Both the position numbers and the translations under genes were made by a program. The notes beneath the pieces are model-generated. The model saw only the letters and a list, made by a program, of their open reading frames with translations. It ran no database searches and was not told the DNA's origin. This document shows positions 44,980-58,215 of a stretch of 64,000 nt of DNA, one piece after another. Origin of the DNA: Elephas maximus indicus (Eukaryota > Chordata > Mammalia > Proboscidea > Elephantidae); contig NC_064820.1 in the NCBI RefSeq assembly GCF_024166365.1, positions 135,304,001 through 135,368,000 on the forward strand, read 5' to 3'. Each line of letters begins with the position of its first letter. The stretch's first letter is position 1.

Positions 44980-47040
44980 TACTAAAAACCAGTGTTAAAT
45001 TTTCTAATGCTTTCTAACTTTTTCAATGCAGCACAGCATGCCTTCAATTTTGGAAGAGGAAAACAGCAACTTGCTAGAGCAATCTGTCTTGAGTACGGTT
45101 TTGCAACCAGAAAATAACTGAGACAGATAGCAACTAGGACTCTTAAAGCAAGACTCTAAATAACGCAGTGAGGGGAAGCTTTTCAACTGTGGTAACTTTT
45201 CTTGTTTTGTCTCATTGATATTTTCTTACGAAGAGTTTTGGGTCAAAGAAAACTCCTGAGGACTGATCTGACATTCCCTTTGAAACTAATTACATTAAAC
45301 AGCAGGTGCCCACTTCAAGTCTGAGCAGGAGAATGCAAGACATTCAGAGAATTAAGTGCACTTGGGGTTAATTTTTTTGGGTTGGGGTTAATGCTCTCAT
45401 TTTTTAGGAGCTTCTTTATGCTTAGATACCCCAGCTCCACTAACTTTGTCATTTGTGCAGAGATAAAGGATCAATCTGATAAATGGAAATAAAAGAAGTA
45501 AAATAACATTTTTTGGGGGGTGCACAGTAACTACAAGAATACACTCCGAAATGTTTTAAGTGCTTGAAAACTAATTGGCTAATCATATCTTCAAGAAAAA
45601 AACTGTTATTTAAGTTGGGACTTTCAACAGATTGCTGAGATGATTATATACTTGCAAGGGGGAAAACGGCTATAAAAGAAGGCTGGTGGATCTATATCTG
45701 TGTTTGAACTCTGTACCAGTAAACCCAGTTTTGATAGAATAAGCATCTCCTCACTAACTAATGCAAATTATGGGCTTATTCTGGGGGTGGGGGGGAAACA
45801 GTGATGCAAATACTATACCAAACCAGTAAACTTAAATGACTTCTCAGTAGCTTTCTATTATTAATTTGATGAATTACTACCACAATTAATGTGAATATCT
45901 GGCAAACCCAAAAGTATACTTTTTCAAATATACCAACTTCATTCTAAATATAAATAGAAGCAATACGATAATAACTGAGAAATAATCACTCATTGCTATG
46001 CTGCTTATGTTTGAAGGGTCTTGATGAGTAGTCAGTCACACCAACATTATAAGCTAACCCCTGGTCATGGCCTGAAAGCCTGGCATCAGTAACTCAAATG
46101 GATTTGGTTTTCAGGTGAACAGAGCCTAAAGTAAATGATTTCTATTGCGTGTATATTTCAGATACAGCATAGGCACACACTCAAAAAGGTTTAAAAATCA
46201 TATTTGAAAGGTTCTGACTGCCTTAAGGCATGCAAAGAGCAAACAATAACAAAAGACTATAAGATGCCCTTTGGTTATGCAAAAGTAAAAAAAGGTATGC
46301 AAAACTTAAATAATATTCCATTTAAGGAAAAAAAAAAAAGGAAACAGAAGCTAAAGAATAATCATAATACAAACAAAATTACTACACTTTCAAGTAATAA
46401 TGCCAGAAAAGTTCACTTGAGTATATTATCAGGCATGGAGATGAGTCTCATTTACGTCTAACTTTGGAACTAATTTTATAATTATTTTTTAAATATGGAG
46501 AAGATAATATTACTTACTGAAGGTAGAACTTTTAGTCTGATTTTATTAATTTCTATGTAAAGTGGACAGGTAGGTTTGGAAGTAAACATTTAAGTCCTCT
46601 TGTCAGTTTTCCCTTGGCATTCACTATGGTTAGGGAGTTAGGGATGAAGATAACATAGAAAAGGTGTGAATTATCTACTGGCCATCCTTCCCTGCAACAC
46701 ACATGTGCGAAGTAAAGGAAATACCTACAGCACAAATAGAAAGTTAAATTACTATCTTCCTGCTTCTCCTTTTCTCTTCCTACCTTTTATCTCTTTCTCT
46801 GGACTGTCTGGGAATGCAGCTTCCAAAACCTACATTTAGAGATACAGCTATAATCTTTCAAGGTGGCCTAACTTTCAAGGAGGAAAATCTTCCAAGCCCG
46901 AAGGAGACTAATAAGGAGAGAGAGATTCAAAGGCTAGTGAATGAGAAAAGGAGGCACCGCCATTTGTTAACATGTATTCAGTTTTTTTTCACTTTCAAGT
47001 ATATAATAAAAATTGCTCTAACTGTACAGGTAAAAAAATA
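44980..47040. other. Intronic single-copy DNA
   Basis: No clear repeat or exon. There is a short G-rich run at 45784-45796. ORF 46204-46461 (85 residues, Lys-rich) is an A-rich chance frame. Confidence 0.45.
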
Positions 47041-47054
47041 GATCCTATGGGCAC

Positions 47055-47215
47055 AGGATATTTTTGGGGTGATTTTTGTGGTGTTCTGACACTGGATTCT
47101 GCTGATGGTTGCACAACTCTAAATTTACTAAAAATAATTGAATTGCACATTACCAATACACATATTTTATAGTATGTAAACTATACCTCAGTAAAACTGT
47201 TTTTAAAAGATACAG
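47055..47215 (+). repeat. Old L1M 3' end
   Basis: Reads 'tgatggttgcacaactctaa', 'aattgaattgcacattacca' and 'actatacctcagtaaaactg', the usual end of ancient L1M elements, followed by an A-rich stretch. Confidence 0.7.
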
Positions 47216-47628
47216 TAACACCTTCAAAAGCCAGAGCCTGTGCAAGGCAGAAACCTGTCAGAGAAGGAAAACTCAAATATTTTCCACTAACAGTGATAGA
47301 AAAGTGGTAAGATTGCACCCCATCAAAGGTGGAAAACTTCGCGGACATCTGGCAAAACAAGGCGGTCCCATCAAGTTTCGGCTCTCACAGGTTTCACTGT
47401 AGCTGACACTTGGAATCTAATGGTCACTTGATTTGGCTAAATAAATACTAGGAACCCAGTGTGCCAGATCTTATAATATGCTGATCAAGCTTTTCCCGGT
47501 CTACAAAAATATTGTTAAATATGGCTGATACTCAGTGTCAGACGTTTCCAAGAGACTGGGGAGGGATACTTTCTCATGAAAAATTAAACATACCTTCCCA
47601 CGTCCCCTCTATAAGCAATAACAAAGAA
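47216..47628. other. Intronic DNA without recognised element
   Basis: Single-copy by eye. Two short ORFs overlap the adjacent SINE and are not genes. Confidence 0.5.
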
Positions 47629-47820
47629 ACACCCATTGTGGTTGAGTCAATTCCAGCTCAGAGCAATCCTACAGAACACAGTAGAACTGCTTCATACGGT
47701 TTCTAAGGCTGTAAATCTTTACGGAAACACATATTTCTCCCACGGAGCGGCTGGGGGGTTCAAACTGCTAACCTTTCGGTTAGCAGCCAAGTGCTTAACC
47801 ACTGTACTAACAGGGCCCCT
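47629..47820 (-). mobile_element. AfroSINE, longer-body subfamily
   Basis: The complement of the tail at 47637-47660 ('gtggttgagtcaattccagc') is followed by the body 'aaggctgtaaatctttacgg' and the head 'cggttagcagccaagtgctt'. Confidence 0.92.
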
Positions 47821-47975
47821 TTTCCTGAATTAAGTCAAGTCCAAAATGAGGAATTTTAAGTAGATTCAGTAACTTGACTTCTAACCAACAAAATGAGTCA
47901 ATTCTAATCTTATTCTTGCTTTGATTTTTTCACAATCAACATATTTTTACAGTAGAGTGCTGGTAGCTTGGTTTT

Positions 47976-48158
47976 AAGGAGCCCTGGTGGCGCAACAGTT
48001 AAATGCTTGGCTGCTAACCAATGGTTTGGCAGTTGGAACCCACCCGCCAGACCTGCTTTTGTAAAGATTACGGCCATGAAAATCCTATGGGGCTGTCCTA
48101 CCTGCCATGTGCATATGATATGAATTGGAATCGGCTCCATGGCACCCCACAACAACAA
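47976..48158 (+). mobile_element. AfroSINE with target duplication
   Basis: Head 'ggagccctggtggcgcaaca', tail 'ggctccatggcaccccacaa'. A 9-bp target duplication CTTGGTTTT lies at 47967-47975 and 48159-48167. Confidence 0.94.
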
Positions 48159-48190
48159 CTTGGTTTTGAAGCATTCTAGTATCTTCCCTA

Positions 48191-48406
48191 GGCTCCTTGG
48201 GTGGCACAAATGGTTTCCATTTGACTACTAAATGGAAGGATAGTGGTTCAAACCCACCCAATGGCACTGCAGAAGCAAGGACTGGCAATCTGCTTCCATA
48301 AAGATTACAGCTAAGAAGATCCTACAGAGCAGTTCTACTCTGTAACATATGGGGTTGCCATGAGTCAGAAGTGACTCAACAACAATAGTTTTTGTTTTTT
48401 TTTTAA
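48191..48406 (+). mobile_element. AfroSINE with target duplication
   Basis: Head 'ggctccttgggtggcacaaa', tail 'tgagtcagaagtgactcaac', then a T-rich end. An 11-bp target duplication TATCTTCCCTA lies at 48180-48190 and 48407-48417. Confidence 0.95.
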
Positions 48407-48760
48407 TATCTTCCCTACAATGTCTTCTGTACCTTCAGTTTGCTGATTACCTTTTAACTTCACACACATAGATCTTTTCTGGGACAAGGCATGAGTATTG
48501 CCAATACTGGCGTGACAAGACACTGCCAGCCATAAGGTCCTGCCCTGACCTCCCGTTCCCAGACTGTCCTGTCCTCCCATGAACAGGGAACAGTGCAGGG
48601 AAGGCCTTCTCTCTTTCCAACTTTCTTTCAAGTTTGACAACCCTGAGGCCAACTAGTTTTCTCTTCCTGCCTTGGAAATGAGTTTGCATTTCCATGGAAA
48701 AGTACTGTGTAAGCATCCAGTTTAGTCTCTGCATCATGTTAGACACTGGAAGGGACATGT

Positions 48761-49200
48761 GTTGCTGTTGTTAGGTGCTGTCAAGTCAGTTCTGATTCAC
48801 AAGGATCCGTGTACAATAGAACTAAACACTGCCCAGTCCTGCACCATCCTCACAATCATTGCTATGTTTGAGTCCACTGCTGCAGCCGCTTGTGTCAATA
48901 CATCTCCTTGAAGGTCTTCCTCTTTTTCGCTGACCTTCTACTTTACCAAGCATGATGTGCTTCTCCAGGGACTGATCCCCTCCTGGTAACATGTCCAAAG
49001 CACCTGAGACGAAGTCTCACCATCCTCACTCCCAAGCAGCATTCTGGTTGTGCTTCCTCCAAGACAGATTTGTTTACTCTTCTGGCAGTCCATGGTATAT
49101 CCAACATTCTTCGCCAACACAATTCAAAGGCATCGATTCTCCTTCTGTCTTCCTTATTCACTGTCCAGCTTTCCTATGCATATGAGGTGACTGAAAATTT
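48761..49200 (-). mobile_element. RTE/BovB-type LINE, 5'-truncated (copy E)
   Basis: The minus-strand 3' end with the (AAC)n-like tail is at 48761-48775. It covers the 3' UTR word GATGGTGCAGGACTGG (complement 48833-48848) and the C-terminal coding end. ORF pieces 48938-49120 and 48943-49161 read RRIDAFELCWRRMLDIPWTA, a typical RTE C-terminal segment also seen in BovB. Non-functional. Confidence 0.92.
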
Positions 49201-49253
49201 GTATGGTACACTATGGTATGGTACTGTATGGTACTGTACAATAAGGTACAGTA
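49201..49253. repeat. (TATGGTAC)n-like simple repeat
   Basis: Degenerate repeats of GTATGGTAC directly follow RTE copy E. They may have grown from sequence at its truncated 5' end. Confidence 0.8.
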
Positions 49254-49319
49254 CAGAGAAGGGGAAGACAGTAAATGAAATGCAGCAATGGCCATTAAGG
49301 GAACCCACCAGCTCAACAC

Positions 49320-49372
49320 ACCAGCATTTCAGTATGCAAGTTACATCTCCGTAAAGCTGTTTTTTAAAAGAA
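49320..49372 (+). repeat. Old L1M 3' end fragment
   Basis: Short: 'tgcaagttacatctccgtaa' then 'agctgttttttaaaag'. Confidence 0.45.
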
Positions 49373-52300
49373 GACATTAAAATATCTAACACTTAGGCAA
49401 TATTTAAACCTCTTCATCTCTTCAAGCTTGTCTCTCTTGTGTTTTCTTGTACTGGGATTTTTGAAGAAGAGGGAATGTGAAGGGCATTTCTTTTCCTTAC
49501 GGAAGCAAAGAAATTAAATTTCACCTCCAAAAACCTCTATTGCCAGGGCAAGGGTAGAGGCAGGGAAGAGGCAGAGCTAACGTGTACTCAGGGCTCACCT
49601 GGAACCAAGCAAAGTGAACTTACTTCTCCCACTCACAAAGAAAACAGTTTATAATAAAACGTTTCTATTTGAAAGATTAACTGTTATAGGAATGATTTCA
49701 GAAAAACCATTTGTAGTAATAATTTAAGTGAAAGAACTCAGTGAAACAGATCTATAAAGTTCTGTTATTATAAGCAATCAGCTTCATTATAATTTTTTGT
49801 TAAGAGTATTTTATCTACATTGAAAACCATAAATTACAAAATAGGTTGTTTAGTTAAGGACTGCAAATGTGTATATTAACGAATAACAAATGCTATTTAC
49901 AATTTGTTCATACTGTTTCTGACAGGCAGCCTTTGGTATTTAAAGAGCCTGGAAGGAAACAAAAACCAAAAACAGGTAGGTTAACCTACCTTTAGATTTT
50001 CAGATGTAAAGTCATCGCTGGACGTGGATTCAAGGAAAGTATAAATTCAACATGTATAACTACATACAAAAACACCTCAAAACCAAATGTGATTGTTGAC
50101 AAAGGCTAAGGGTGGACTGTTGTATAATGGAGATGGCACAACTGGCAAACAGGAGGTGAGCTGTCAGCACAATTTACGCATGCACTTAATGCTCCAGGCC
50201 AGAGAGCTCAGCAGCAGGCAGAACACTGTGCATCTAGGATTATCTAACTTTACCCCAAAGGTAGGAGGAAAGGTTTCATTTAGTTTTCTTTAAAACTCAC
50301 ATGATCATAATTAGCATTCTGCGATTATTACTCTCTTTGTTATTCACTGCAGACATCTGCATAAATGATGACCACAAAGGTTCTTCCTTTAAAAGCACCA
50401 GGACACAAAGTGATCTTATCACATCTGATTACATTAACTCAGGTTTTCATTTAAGTAGATATGCATGATTTCCAAATAACTTTTTTTTTTTTTTGCCTTA
50501 GGATTTTGGGGAGGGTGAGTCAGCCCTTCTTGGCTTCCATCCCGGTCCCCAAACCTACACCCCTTTTCACAATGCGGTAGGCATGCTGGGTTGCAGGCTG
50601 CTCCTTAACTATGGAAGCAAATCAATAGCAGCTGAATGCCATCTGCTTCGGGCCGCAGAACAGAACCAAAGTGTAAGCCATGCATCTTCCCTTATTGAAA
50701 GGTTATTTTATGCAAGTAAACAATTCATCGTCTTCTTGCACGCTTGATGCTCATTTACCACTTTGATCGATAAAATATGCAAAACAACAAAAAAAATTGA
50801 ATCCTAAGAGTAGTTCTGATGCCAGCATGATAGTTAATCAATATCCGGCCTCTGTTCACTAGGGCAAGTGGTGGGGGTACTCCGATCGTAACCTGCAAAA
50901 TCTGGAGTGGTAGATGTAGCTCTTTCAGAAACGACTGTTTTAGAAGGGAGATATGTTACATTTACCCTACGGATTAAATAGGAGAACACATTCTCACTGA
51001 ATTAAATCGAAACACTAACATCAACAGGCTTGAATGTTACTGATTCAAGCCAGTACTTCTCAAAGCTCAAGAAAAAGTAATTTTGGTTTATATGCCTTTT
51101 AGAATCTCAAAGACAAATATAGGATGAGATCACTGACATGGACCCTTGGACAGCAACCCTTTCAGATCACTGACATGGACCCTTGGACAGCAACCCTTTC
51201 GGCTCTTTCTAAGCTCTGCCTTATTAAAGTCTTGGTTTTCAATGTATTCATGTTTCAGGTGAACTCAGTTTTTCTTCTAAAAACAAACTGCTGTGGGAAT
51301 TTCTTGTAGACAGTGTTTCTTTTAGTCATACCACAAGCTGCCTTATTATATTAAACCTCTTGACAATTGATTCAGGCAGAATACTGTTCTCCCAACAAAG
51401 AAAACTATATCTCACAGATGCTACCATATGAGCCCTCAATTAAAGACTGTTTTCTAGCAAAATACAAAGCACTAAAAACGCTGGAAAATTTTCTATTTCA
51501 AACAGATCTCTCTAGCTGAATGTGAATTTTAGGGCTGCACAGGAATAAACCAAGATAAAATAAATTAGATATCGTTCTAGAAAGCCTAACAAGCAGTTTA
51601 ATGGAAAGTAAAGCACTGCCATGTGACATAAGAATTGGCCCAGAGAAGATGGCTTTTCTTTTAGCATGTTTTCACATTTTCTGTATGTTATAAAAATGAC
51701 AAGAGTTACCTGTTAATCAAATACTCTTCGGTTTTACAGAAAACAATTACAACATAGTTTAAAAAGCTATCCTTTTTACTCTCCACCCTGATCTACTAAA
51801 TTCTTCACAATTACACCTTTCTGATTATTAGATACAAATTGTTAGCCAATAAACATATTTTGTTCTATTTTTACATGTATACCTAAATGCACTGCTAAAC
51901 TTAAAAACTTCAATGATATATGAGGGAAATGAGTAATGCTGTTTATTATGTAAAAGGAAGGAAAATTAAGTATTAAAGTCTTAATGGGGTATCTTTGATA
52001 TGAGGAAATAAAAATGAGAAATTCCACCAAATTCCTATCAAATACATGTTTATATGTCGTTTCTCATCATCAAAGACTATTACGAATATTTTTGTTTTCC
52101 AAGTGTTTATCTGAGACTAAAATTTTCCCAAAAATCTCCATTACAAAACAAACTAAATTTTATAGCATTGACTGTGGGAAGTCATTTTGTTGTGATATTC
52201 CTAGCTTCTTAAGAACTCAAACAACAGAACTCTTGATTTCTAGCTATTATTTAAAAATCATTCTAGAACTGTATTTAATTCACTTATTTAATTTTAAAGA

Positions 52301-53829
52301 TGCTCTATATACATAACAATTTAAATATGTAAGTCAAACAATAGTGATGAAATTAATAACAGCATGACTATAGAAGTGCAGTAGTTTTAAGTCAATGACC
52401 CAACCAGTGGCAAGGGTATAATTTAAAGGCAGAAATTTCCAGTGCATGCACCGTTAGCCACAGTGAACCTGTTACTGCTCTAAAGGGAATTGTTTGCCTC
52501 TTATTAGATTTTCTACAGCACAGCCATAAGTGATAAATGTACTGCTGTACTCACTGTCAAGTTAATCAATGCTGCCAAAGTTTTGTTGACCTAACAGTAA
52601 TCCATAAAGGGAGCAGCATTTTCTCCATCCCTATGACATCTCAGTCCACAGAAGGGCTAGGAATCCAAAAGTAGCTTCATATGAGAAAGAGTTTGAGGGG
52701 GTTGGAAAGGAAGAAGAGACAAATTTGGTGATTGTCAAAATTAGCACATATTATCGGGTTCCCTGAAAGCACTTAAGATCACAACCACAAACAAAAATTC
52801 AATTTTGATATTTAAAACCCAAATAAGTGAACAACTTTTCTGAAAAAAGATTCCTTCCACAACCCCCTTCCCTCACCTCAAAGCAAAAATAAGTATATCA
52901 CCCGAAACCTTTGAGAATCTTCAAGGCAAAATAGCTGTGCACGTGCATAGGGCATGGGCTATAACTGTCTACAGTTCAGTGCACAGATCAAATTCAGTAC
53001 AGGGCAACAGTAATAAGAATGGTAATGTGGATAAGAAAAAAGCCCAAATTTTGCTGCACTGTAAATCTGAGCATGTGAAAGACATGAGCATTAGAAACAA
53101 GAGAAACGAAACAACAGGAGAGGAAAAGCTGCCCTGCAAACAAACCACTGCTATGCTTTCACGAGCAATTATAGACATATGAAATATGAATTGCAATTGA
53201 TTTTTCTTTCTGGGGTCACTGTGCTACGTGTTTTATTCACTCTAGGAATTTATTTGGGCAGCAAGCTGACAAGTTTTTGTAGAATGACCTGAGCGGTGTA
53301 ATCTTGCTCAATCATGGGTACTTCATCGTGGCTTCTCTTCCTTGGCACTTGTCCCTCCCAAAAGCTCCCTGGCAAGGGATTCCTTCATAAAGACAATGGA
53401 ACGATGCAATTACTGGTGTAAAGGCCTCGCAGAATCTGACCAGGGAATGCTTAGCAACCTTTTTTGTGCCAATAAAAAATAAACAGCATCAATCTGGAAG
53501 AGTGACTTTCATCCTCAACCTTCCACAGCAAATTCTCTTATTTGGCTAGTGATAATACAGCAATATTACTAAGCTCATGCAATTTGTCTTGCCAATAACA
53601 ATAGAAAATTGTGGTTATAAGAAAAAATAATACAGATTTTCATACAAAGTTTTTTAAAAATCCAACCATAAAAAGATAAGAACTTTTTGTCTGTTCTTTA
53701 TGACTGATTCCAAGATCTTCTTGGGTCCTGGTCTTCACAGAGCTCTGAGACCATAAGACAAAGCATTCTTCTAAAAATTTAAAAAAGATTTTGTCTCTGG
53801 AAAACTTCCCATATTTCCTTCTGTATCAG
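49373..53829. other. Intronic single-copy DNA, about 4.5 kb, repeat-poor
   Basis: Almost no transposons were recognised. It contains a perfect tandem duplication (51127-51200) and a non-repetitive block at 50640-50790 that could be conserved. ORF 52014-52316 (100 residues) matches nothing known. ORF 52937-53182 (81 residues) likewise. Confidence 0.45.
51127..51200. repeat. Perfect 37-bp tandem duplication
   Basis: Two adjacent copies of a 37-base unit starting AGATCACTGACATGGACCCT, identical in every base (51127-51163 and 51164-51200). Confidence 0.98.
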
Positions 53830-54500
53830 TCCACAGATCTTGGACATCTTTTGATACCCATGTATATAGACTTACAGCATTCTTTTCAATTACTATGGAC
53901 ATTTTGTATAGTTTTCCACTGTAGCAATATTCCAATACTTATTTAAACACCCCCTCTCTTTTTAGATAATTTTTGTAATTATAAATTATGTTACAGTAAA
54001 AAAAAAAATCCCTTATATACAGCATAGTCCAATTACACAAGAATAATTGTAGGATAAATTCATGGAGAAGAAATTGTCAAATTGCCTTCTCAAAAGGTTG
54101 CAGCAATTTGCAGACCCCTTTAAAAAAAAAATTTTTTTTAAGAGTATTTGGGAATACTTATTTCTGTGTACCCCTACCAGCCAATGGGTACAACCAATTT
54201 TTTTTTAATCTTTTCATATTCATACATAAAAATAGTATCTCATCTTAATTTATAGTTTTCTGATTAATAATAAAGTATTCTTTCTCTTGTTTACTGACCA
54301 TTTGCATTTATTTTTTAATGAATGGATTTTCCCTATTCTCCCATTGGATTTTCTTTCTCCTACTAATTTGTAAAAGCTCTTTGCATATCATGGAAATTTA
54401 GAACTTTGTCACATGTATTGTACGTATTTTTTACAGTCTGCGATTTTAACTCATGGTGACTCTTTTCCTATAGAGAATTTTTAAAAATTTCATCAGCCAC
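53830..54500 (-). repeat. Old L1M fragment, antisense
   Basis: The text 'tactgaccatttgcatttat', 'aatttgtaaaagctctttgc' and 'ggaaatttagaactttgtca' is the complement of late ORF2 or 3' sequence of ancient L1M elements, heavily diverged. Confidence 0.6.
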
Positions 54501-54719
54501 ATTTTAGAAGTTGCACATATCAGGTAATACAGAAACACCATTATCAACTCAGAGTACGTGATGCAATGAATTACTGCACAATGGAAGTAGAATTTATTGT
54601 GTTGGAATCTAATTATATTTCAAGTTATCGGACAGGAATGATGATACATAAATGTAATCTCAGCAAACAAAAGAAAGGGTTAAAACTACATTAAATATCA
54701 CTAAAAACAAACTATCTGA

Positions 54720-55480
54720 CAGCCTTGGGATAGAGAGCAGGATGGACTGAGCTAATGTTAAGAGATGTTGGCGGGGAGGGCAGATGGGGTGCATGCAGGA
54801 CTGCTAACCTACTGTGGAGAAGTAAGATCAGAGCCCTAACAGCTATAATGGAAGGTAAGATGTTGGGATAATGGGCAACTAAAGTGTTTTAGGGCTTCAA
54901 AGAAAATCATATCTCAGTGTGGAGAATCAAGAAAGGCCCCATGAAAGAGCAGGTATTGGAAACGAGCCTTGCCGGGTACTTAGAAAACAGGGGACAAGGC
55001 AACGGGATAGCTCGTAAACCAGTGTGGCTGGTGCATAAGATACACAAAGAATAAGGCTGGCCGGCTGAACTAGAATATTGTAACTTGTAGTTGATGAGGA
55101 GCCATTGAAGAATTTTTCAGTAGGTAGATATCATGATCACAAATGAAGCTGAGAAAGACTATTTTCCCTGAATGCAAGTGGGGGTGAACTAGAGTAGTCA
55201 GAGCTAGTGAGGAAACTACCATGACTGGAGAAAAGTAACAAAGTGCTAAGCCATGATGATGGCAGTGGGAATGGCAAACAAGGTAAGTACTCTTTTCATT
55301 AATCATGAAGAACTTCCAGGGTACAGTCATGGGCTACTTTAGTAAAGAGAGTGATTTTATAAAGGAACCTAAGAATGACTCAGATTTTTCCAAAATAGTA
55401 TAAGAGAGGCTCCAACAGAAGAGTGAGGAGGCAAAGAACAGTAATACCTGAAGTAAGTCCAAGGAGTAGCCCTGGGAACA
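54720..55480 (+). repeat. Worn ancient non-coding repeat (unnamed)
   Basis: Phrases such as 'ggctgaactagaatattgta' and 'gaggagccattgaagaattt' resemble an old mammalian repeat also suspected at 18640-18990 and 37215-37440. I cannot name the family with confidence. Confidence 0.35.
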
Positions 55481-55532
55481 ACAGTGTTGAATCCCATTAT
55501 ATGTGTGGGGCATGAGGTATCCAGGGTTACTA

Positions 55533-56150
55533 TTTTTTTTTTTTTTTAATTATTGTACTTTAGATCAAGGTTTACAGAACAAACTAGTTTCTCATTAAAC
55601 AGTATACATACTGTTTTGTGACACTGGTTACCAACCCCACAACAGGTCAACACTCTCCCTTCTTGACCTTGGGTTCCCAACACCAGCTTTCCTGTCCCCT
55701 CCTTCCTTCTAGTCCTTGCCCCTGGGCTGGTGTATCCCTTTAGTCTCCTTTTGTTTTATGGGCCTATTGAATCTTTGGCTGAAGGGTGAACCTCAGGAGT
55801 GACTTCATTACTGAGCTAAAAGGGTGTCCGGTGGCCGCAGTCTTGAGGTTTCTCCAGTCCCTGTCAGGCCAGTAAGTCTAGTCTTTTTTTGTAAGTTAGA
55901 ATTTTGTTCTACATTTTTCTCCAGCTCTATCCAGGACCCTCCATTGTGATCTCTGTCAGAGTAGTCAATGGTGGTAGCCGGGCACCATCTAGTTGTACTG
56001 GACTCAGTCTGGTGGAGGCCATGTTAGATGTGGTCCATTAGTCCTTTGGACTAATTTCCCTTATATCTTTAGTTTTCTTCATTCTTCCTTGCTTCCAATG
56101 GGGTGAGACCAGTAGAGTATCTTAGATGGACGCTCACAAGCGTTTAAGAC
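55533..56150 (-). mobile_element. 5'-truncated L1 3' end with target duplication
   Basis: On the minus strand this is an L1 3' UTR ending in poly(A) (T-run at 55532-55547). It aligns with 62030-62541. A perfect 13-bp target duplication TCCAGGGTTACTA lies at 55520-55532 and 56151-56163. It is about 620 bp, non-coding, and clearly a target-primed reverse-transcription insertion. Confidence 0.95.
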
Positions 56151-56163
56151 TCCAGGGTTACTA

Positions 56164-58215
56164 CTCTATCATAAACGGTTTAAAATAATAATGGAGACAG
56201 ATGGTCAGAGTTCCAGTATCATATACACTCTTCTGATGTCACTGCCCTGCCTTCCCACCCAGGCATATGAGAAAGAAAAAGAGAAAAATCAATTTATTTG
56301 TGTATCTACTGCATGAAAGGCACTCTGTGACAAGAGACCATGACAAGGCATTCCAGATCACTGAGAGGGTTGGAGAACAAAGAAAGTGTGATAAAAGATA
56401 CAATTCTCACTGAGGAAGTCAGCACTCTCTGTGGAAAAAGCAAAGAAGTATTTTTGAAAACCCAATACCCATTCTGTAAACGTAGAGAAGCCAAAGCCAG
56501 GGAGGGAATGTTTTAGAAAATATTAGGCTTTCTTCATACCTAATGTGCTCAGGATTCAGGTGTGTGAAAGCAAGGTCCTTCATCCAGCCTTGTAAGTAAC
56601 CCACCACTCACACCTCACAAGCAAGATGGAAGTGTGCTAAATTATGAACTGGGAGAGGTCTTTTAAAATAAAAATGTTTGGAAACAAAGCACTTTGTTTA
56701 ATAAATTATAAATAAGTGCCACAGGAAGAATACTTTGAGAAAATTAGCTCTAAATACATTGCAGCTACGTTACTTTGCTTACATAAAATACATTGGCACG
56801 AACAGGGCAGGGATTCCACTGAAGACTACTGCACCTTTGAGTAGTGCTTCCCAAGCCTATTTCATCCTAACACTTCTCAAAAGAGAAAAGGTTGAGCCCT
56901 CACCCTAACATATGTTTATTTATTAAAGAATACATTGTATAAAGGTACTTTGTATTAATTATGTACTACATAAAACATACACAAAAGGAAATCTTAAATT
57001 ATAAAGATGAAGTAATATTTTAAATAAGGTTTCTTTTATTATACTTATTAATCATAAAAAGAACATGTCTGCTTTTCCTAAAATAATTACAAATAATAAT
57101 ATTTTAACATGGCAGTGATGTGACCACATATGCTTCATTAGGCCCGAACACAATGATTGTTCTCCACTGTGTTTAAGGGTAGATTGTAAATACAGTTTAT
57201 TTCATAAATACTTGGTCTTAACGGCTTCCACAGTTGAAAACAATATCACTTAAAGACAAGCTGAACCAACAGCTGCACTTACTAAATCATAATGCTCATT
57301 TTTTTCAGTTCTATCCATAATGCAAAGACTTTCTGATGAGGCAAGGAAATGCCCTTCTTTCTTGACGTCACAGAGTTGTTCTGACAGGACAACTGAAAGA
57401 TATTGCATTTAAAAAAATACATATACATATTTTTAATTGATCCAGGACACACTGAAACTCTTCTTATGAAAGATTTTTGAACAGGCTAGGAAATTTTAAG
57501 TTTTAAAGGAGGTAGAGAGAGTTTTTTAGGCTACACATATTAATTCTGGCAACAAAATCCCACAACGATGGAAACTTTTCCAAACATCCATTTTCAAAAT
57601 GTTCTCTCCAAGGCTTGTATGCTTTCAGAAACCACTTACTTTCCCTCTTGGTTGTTAAGGGCTCATCTCTGAAGCCGTAGATTAAGTGAAGGCTGCAAAG
57701 AGCCTGCAGGAGGAGTAGATGCCACATCGGTGCTACCTTCTTCCTGCTGCTCACGGGTTCACTCGTGCTTGTTTTCCAGTTTCACCTTCAATCTGAGATT
57801 TTGTTGCAGGACTGACTCTTTTTCAGCCCCTCGTACCCTCTGTGAGGTTTAGCTGAAATCAGATAATCTAGCACACTAGCCCACACAATCAGGCTTCACA
57901 AACTGCAACAGGCTACAATGCAGACACGAGTGAGGGCAGCAGCCAGGTCCCTGGTGTGGAGATGCCCGTACTGTGTGTGACCCCAGGCTGTCTGACATTT
58001 GGACTTGTGAAGATACTGGCACCGGTCTAAACAGTAATAGTTATAAAGATGAATTAATTCCATTTTCAGGAAAAAAATAAACACAATTGCAAGTCATGGT
58101 ATTTTTTTCTTGCACCCCAGGGGACCACAGCACACATTCCACCTTGGAGGCTTGCTAGTGAGAGGGCTGCATCTACTTCCCTTCCATCCCCCCAGGTATA
58201 AGATTCTGACATTTA
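56164..58215. other. Intronic DNA, mostly single-copy
   Basis: Possible worn L2 at 56290-56350. A minus-strand ORF at 57503-57754 (83 residues, MSSRKKVAPMWHLLLLQALC at its start) is on the SNX24 strand but matches no family I know and has no splice evidence, so it is not called. Confidence 0.45.

Noticed and set aside
47629..49200. CRISPR-like repeat array
   Set aside because: The repeats are full SINEs and an RTE fragment in mixed orientation with target duplications, not short regular repeats with spacers.
57503..57754. 83-residue minus-strand ORF as an SNX24 exon or secreted peptide
   Set aside because: It has a hydrophobic N-terminal stretch but no similarity to SNX24 and no convincing acceptor or donor.
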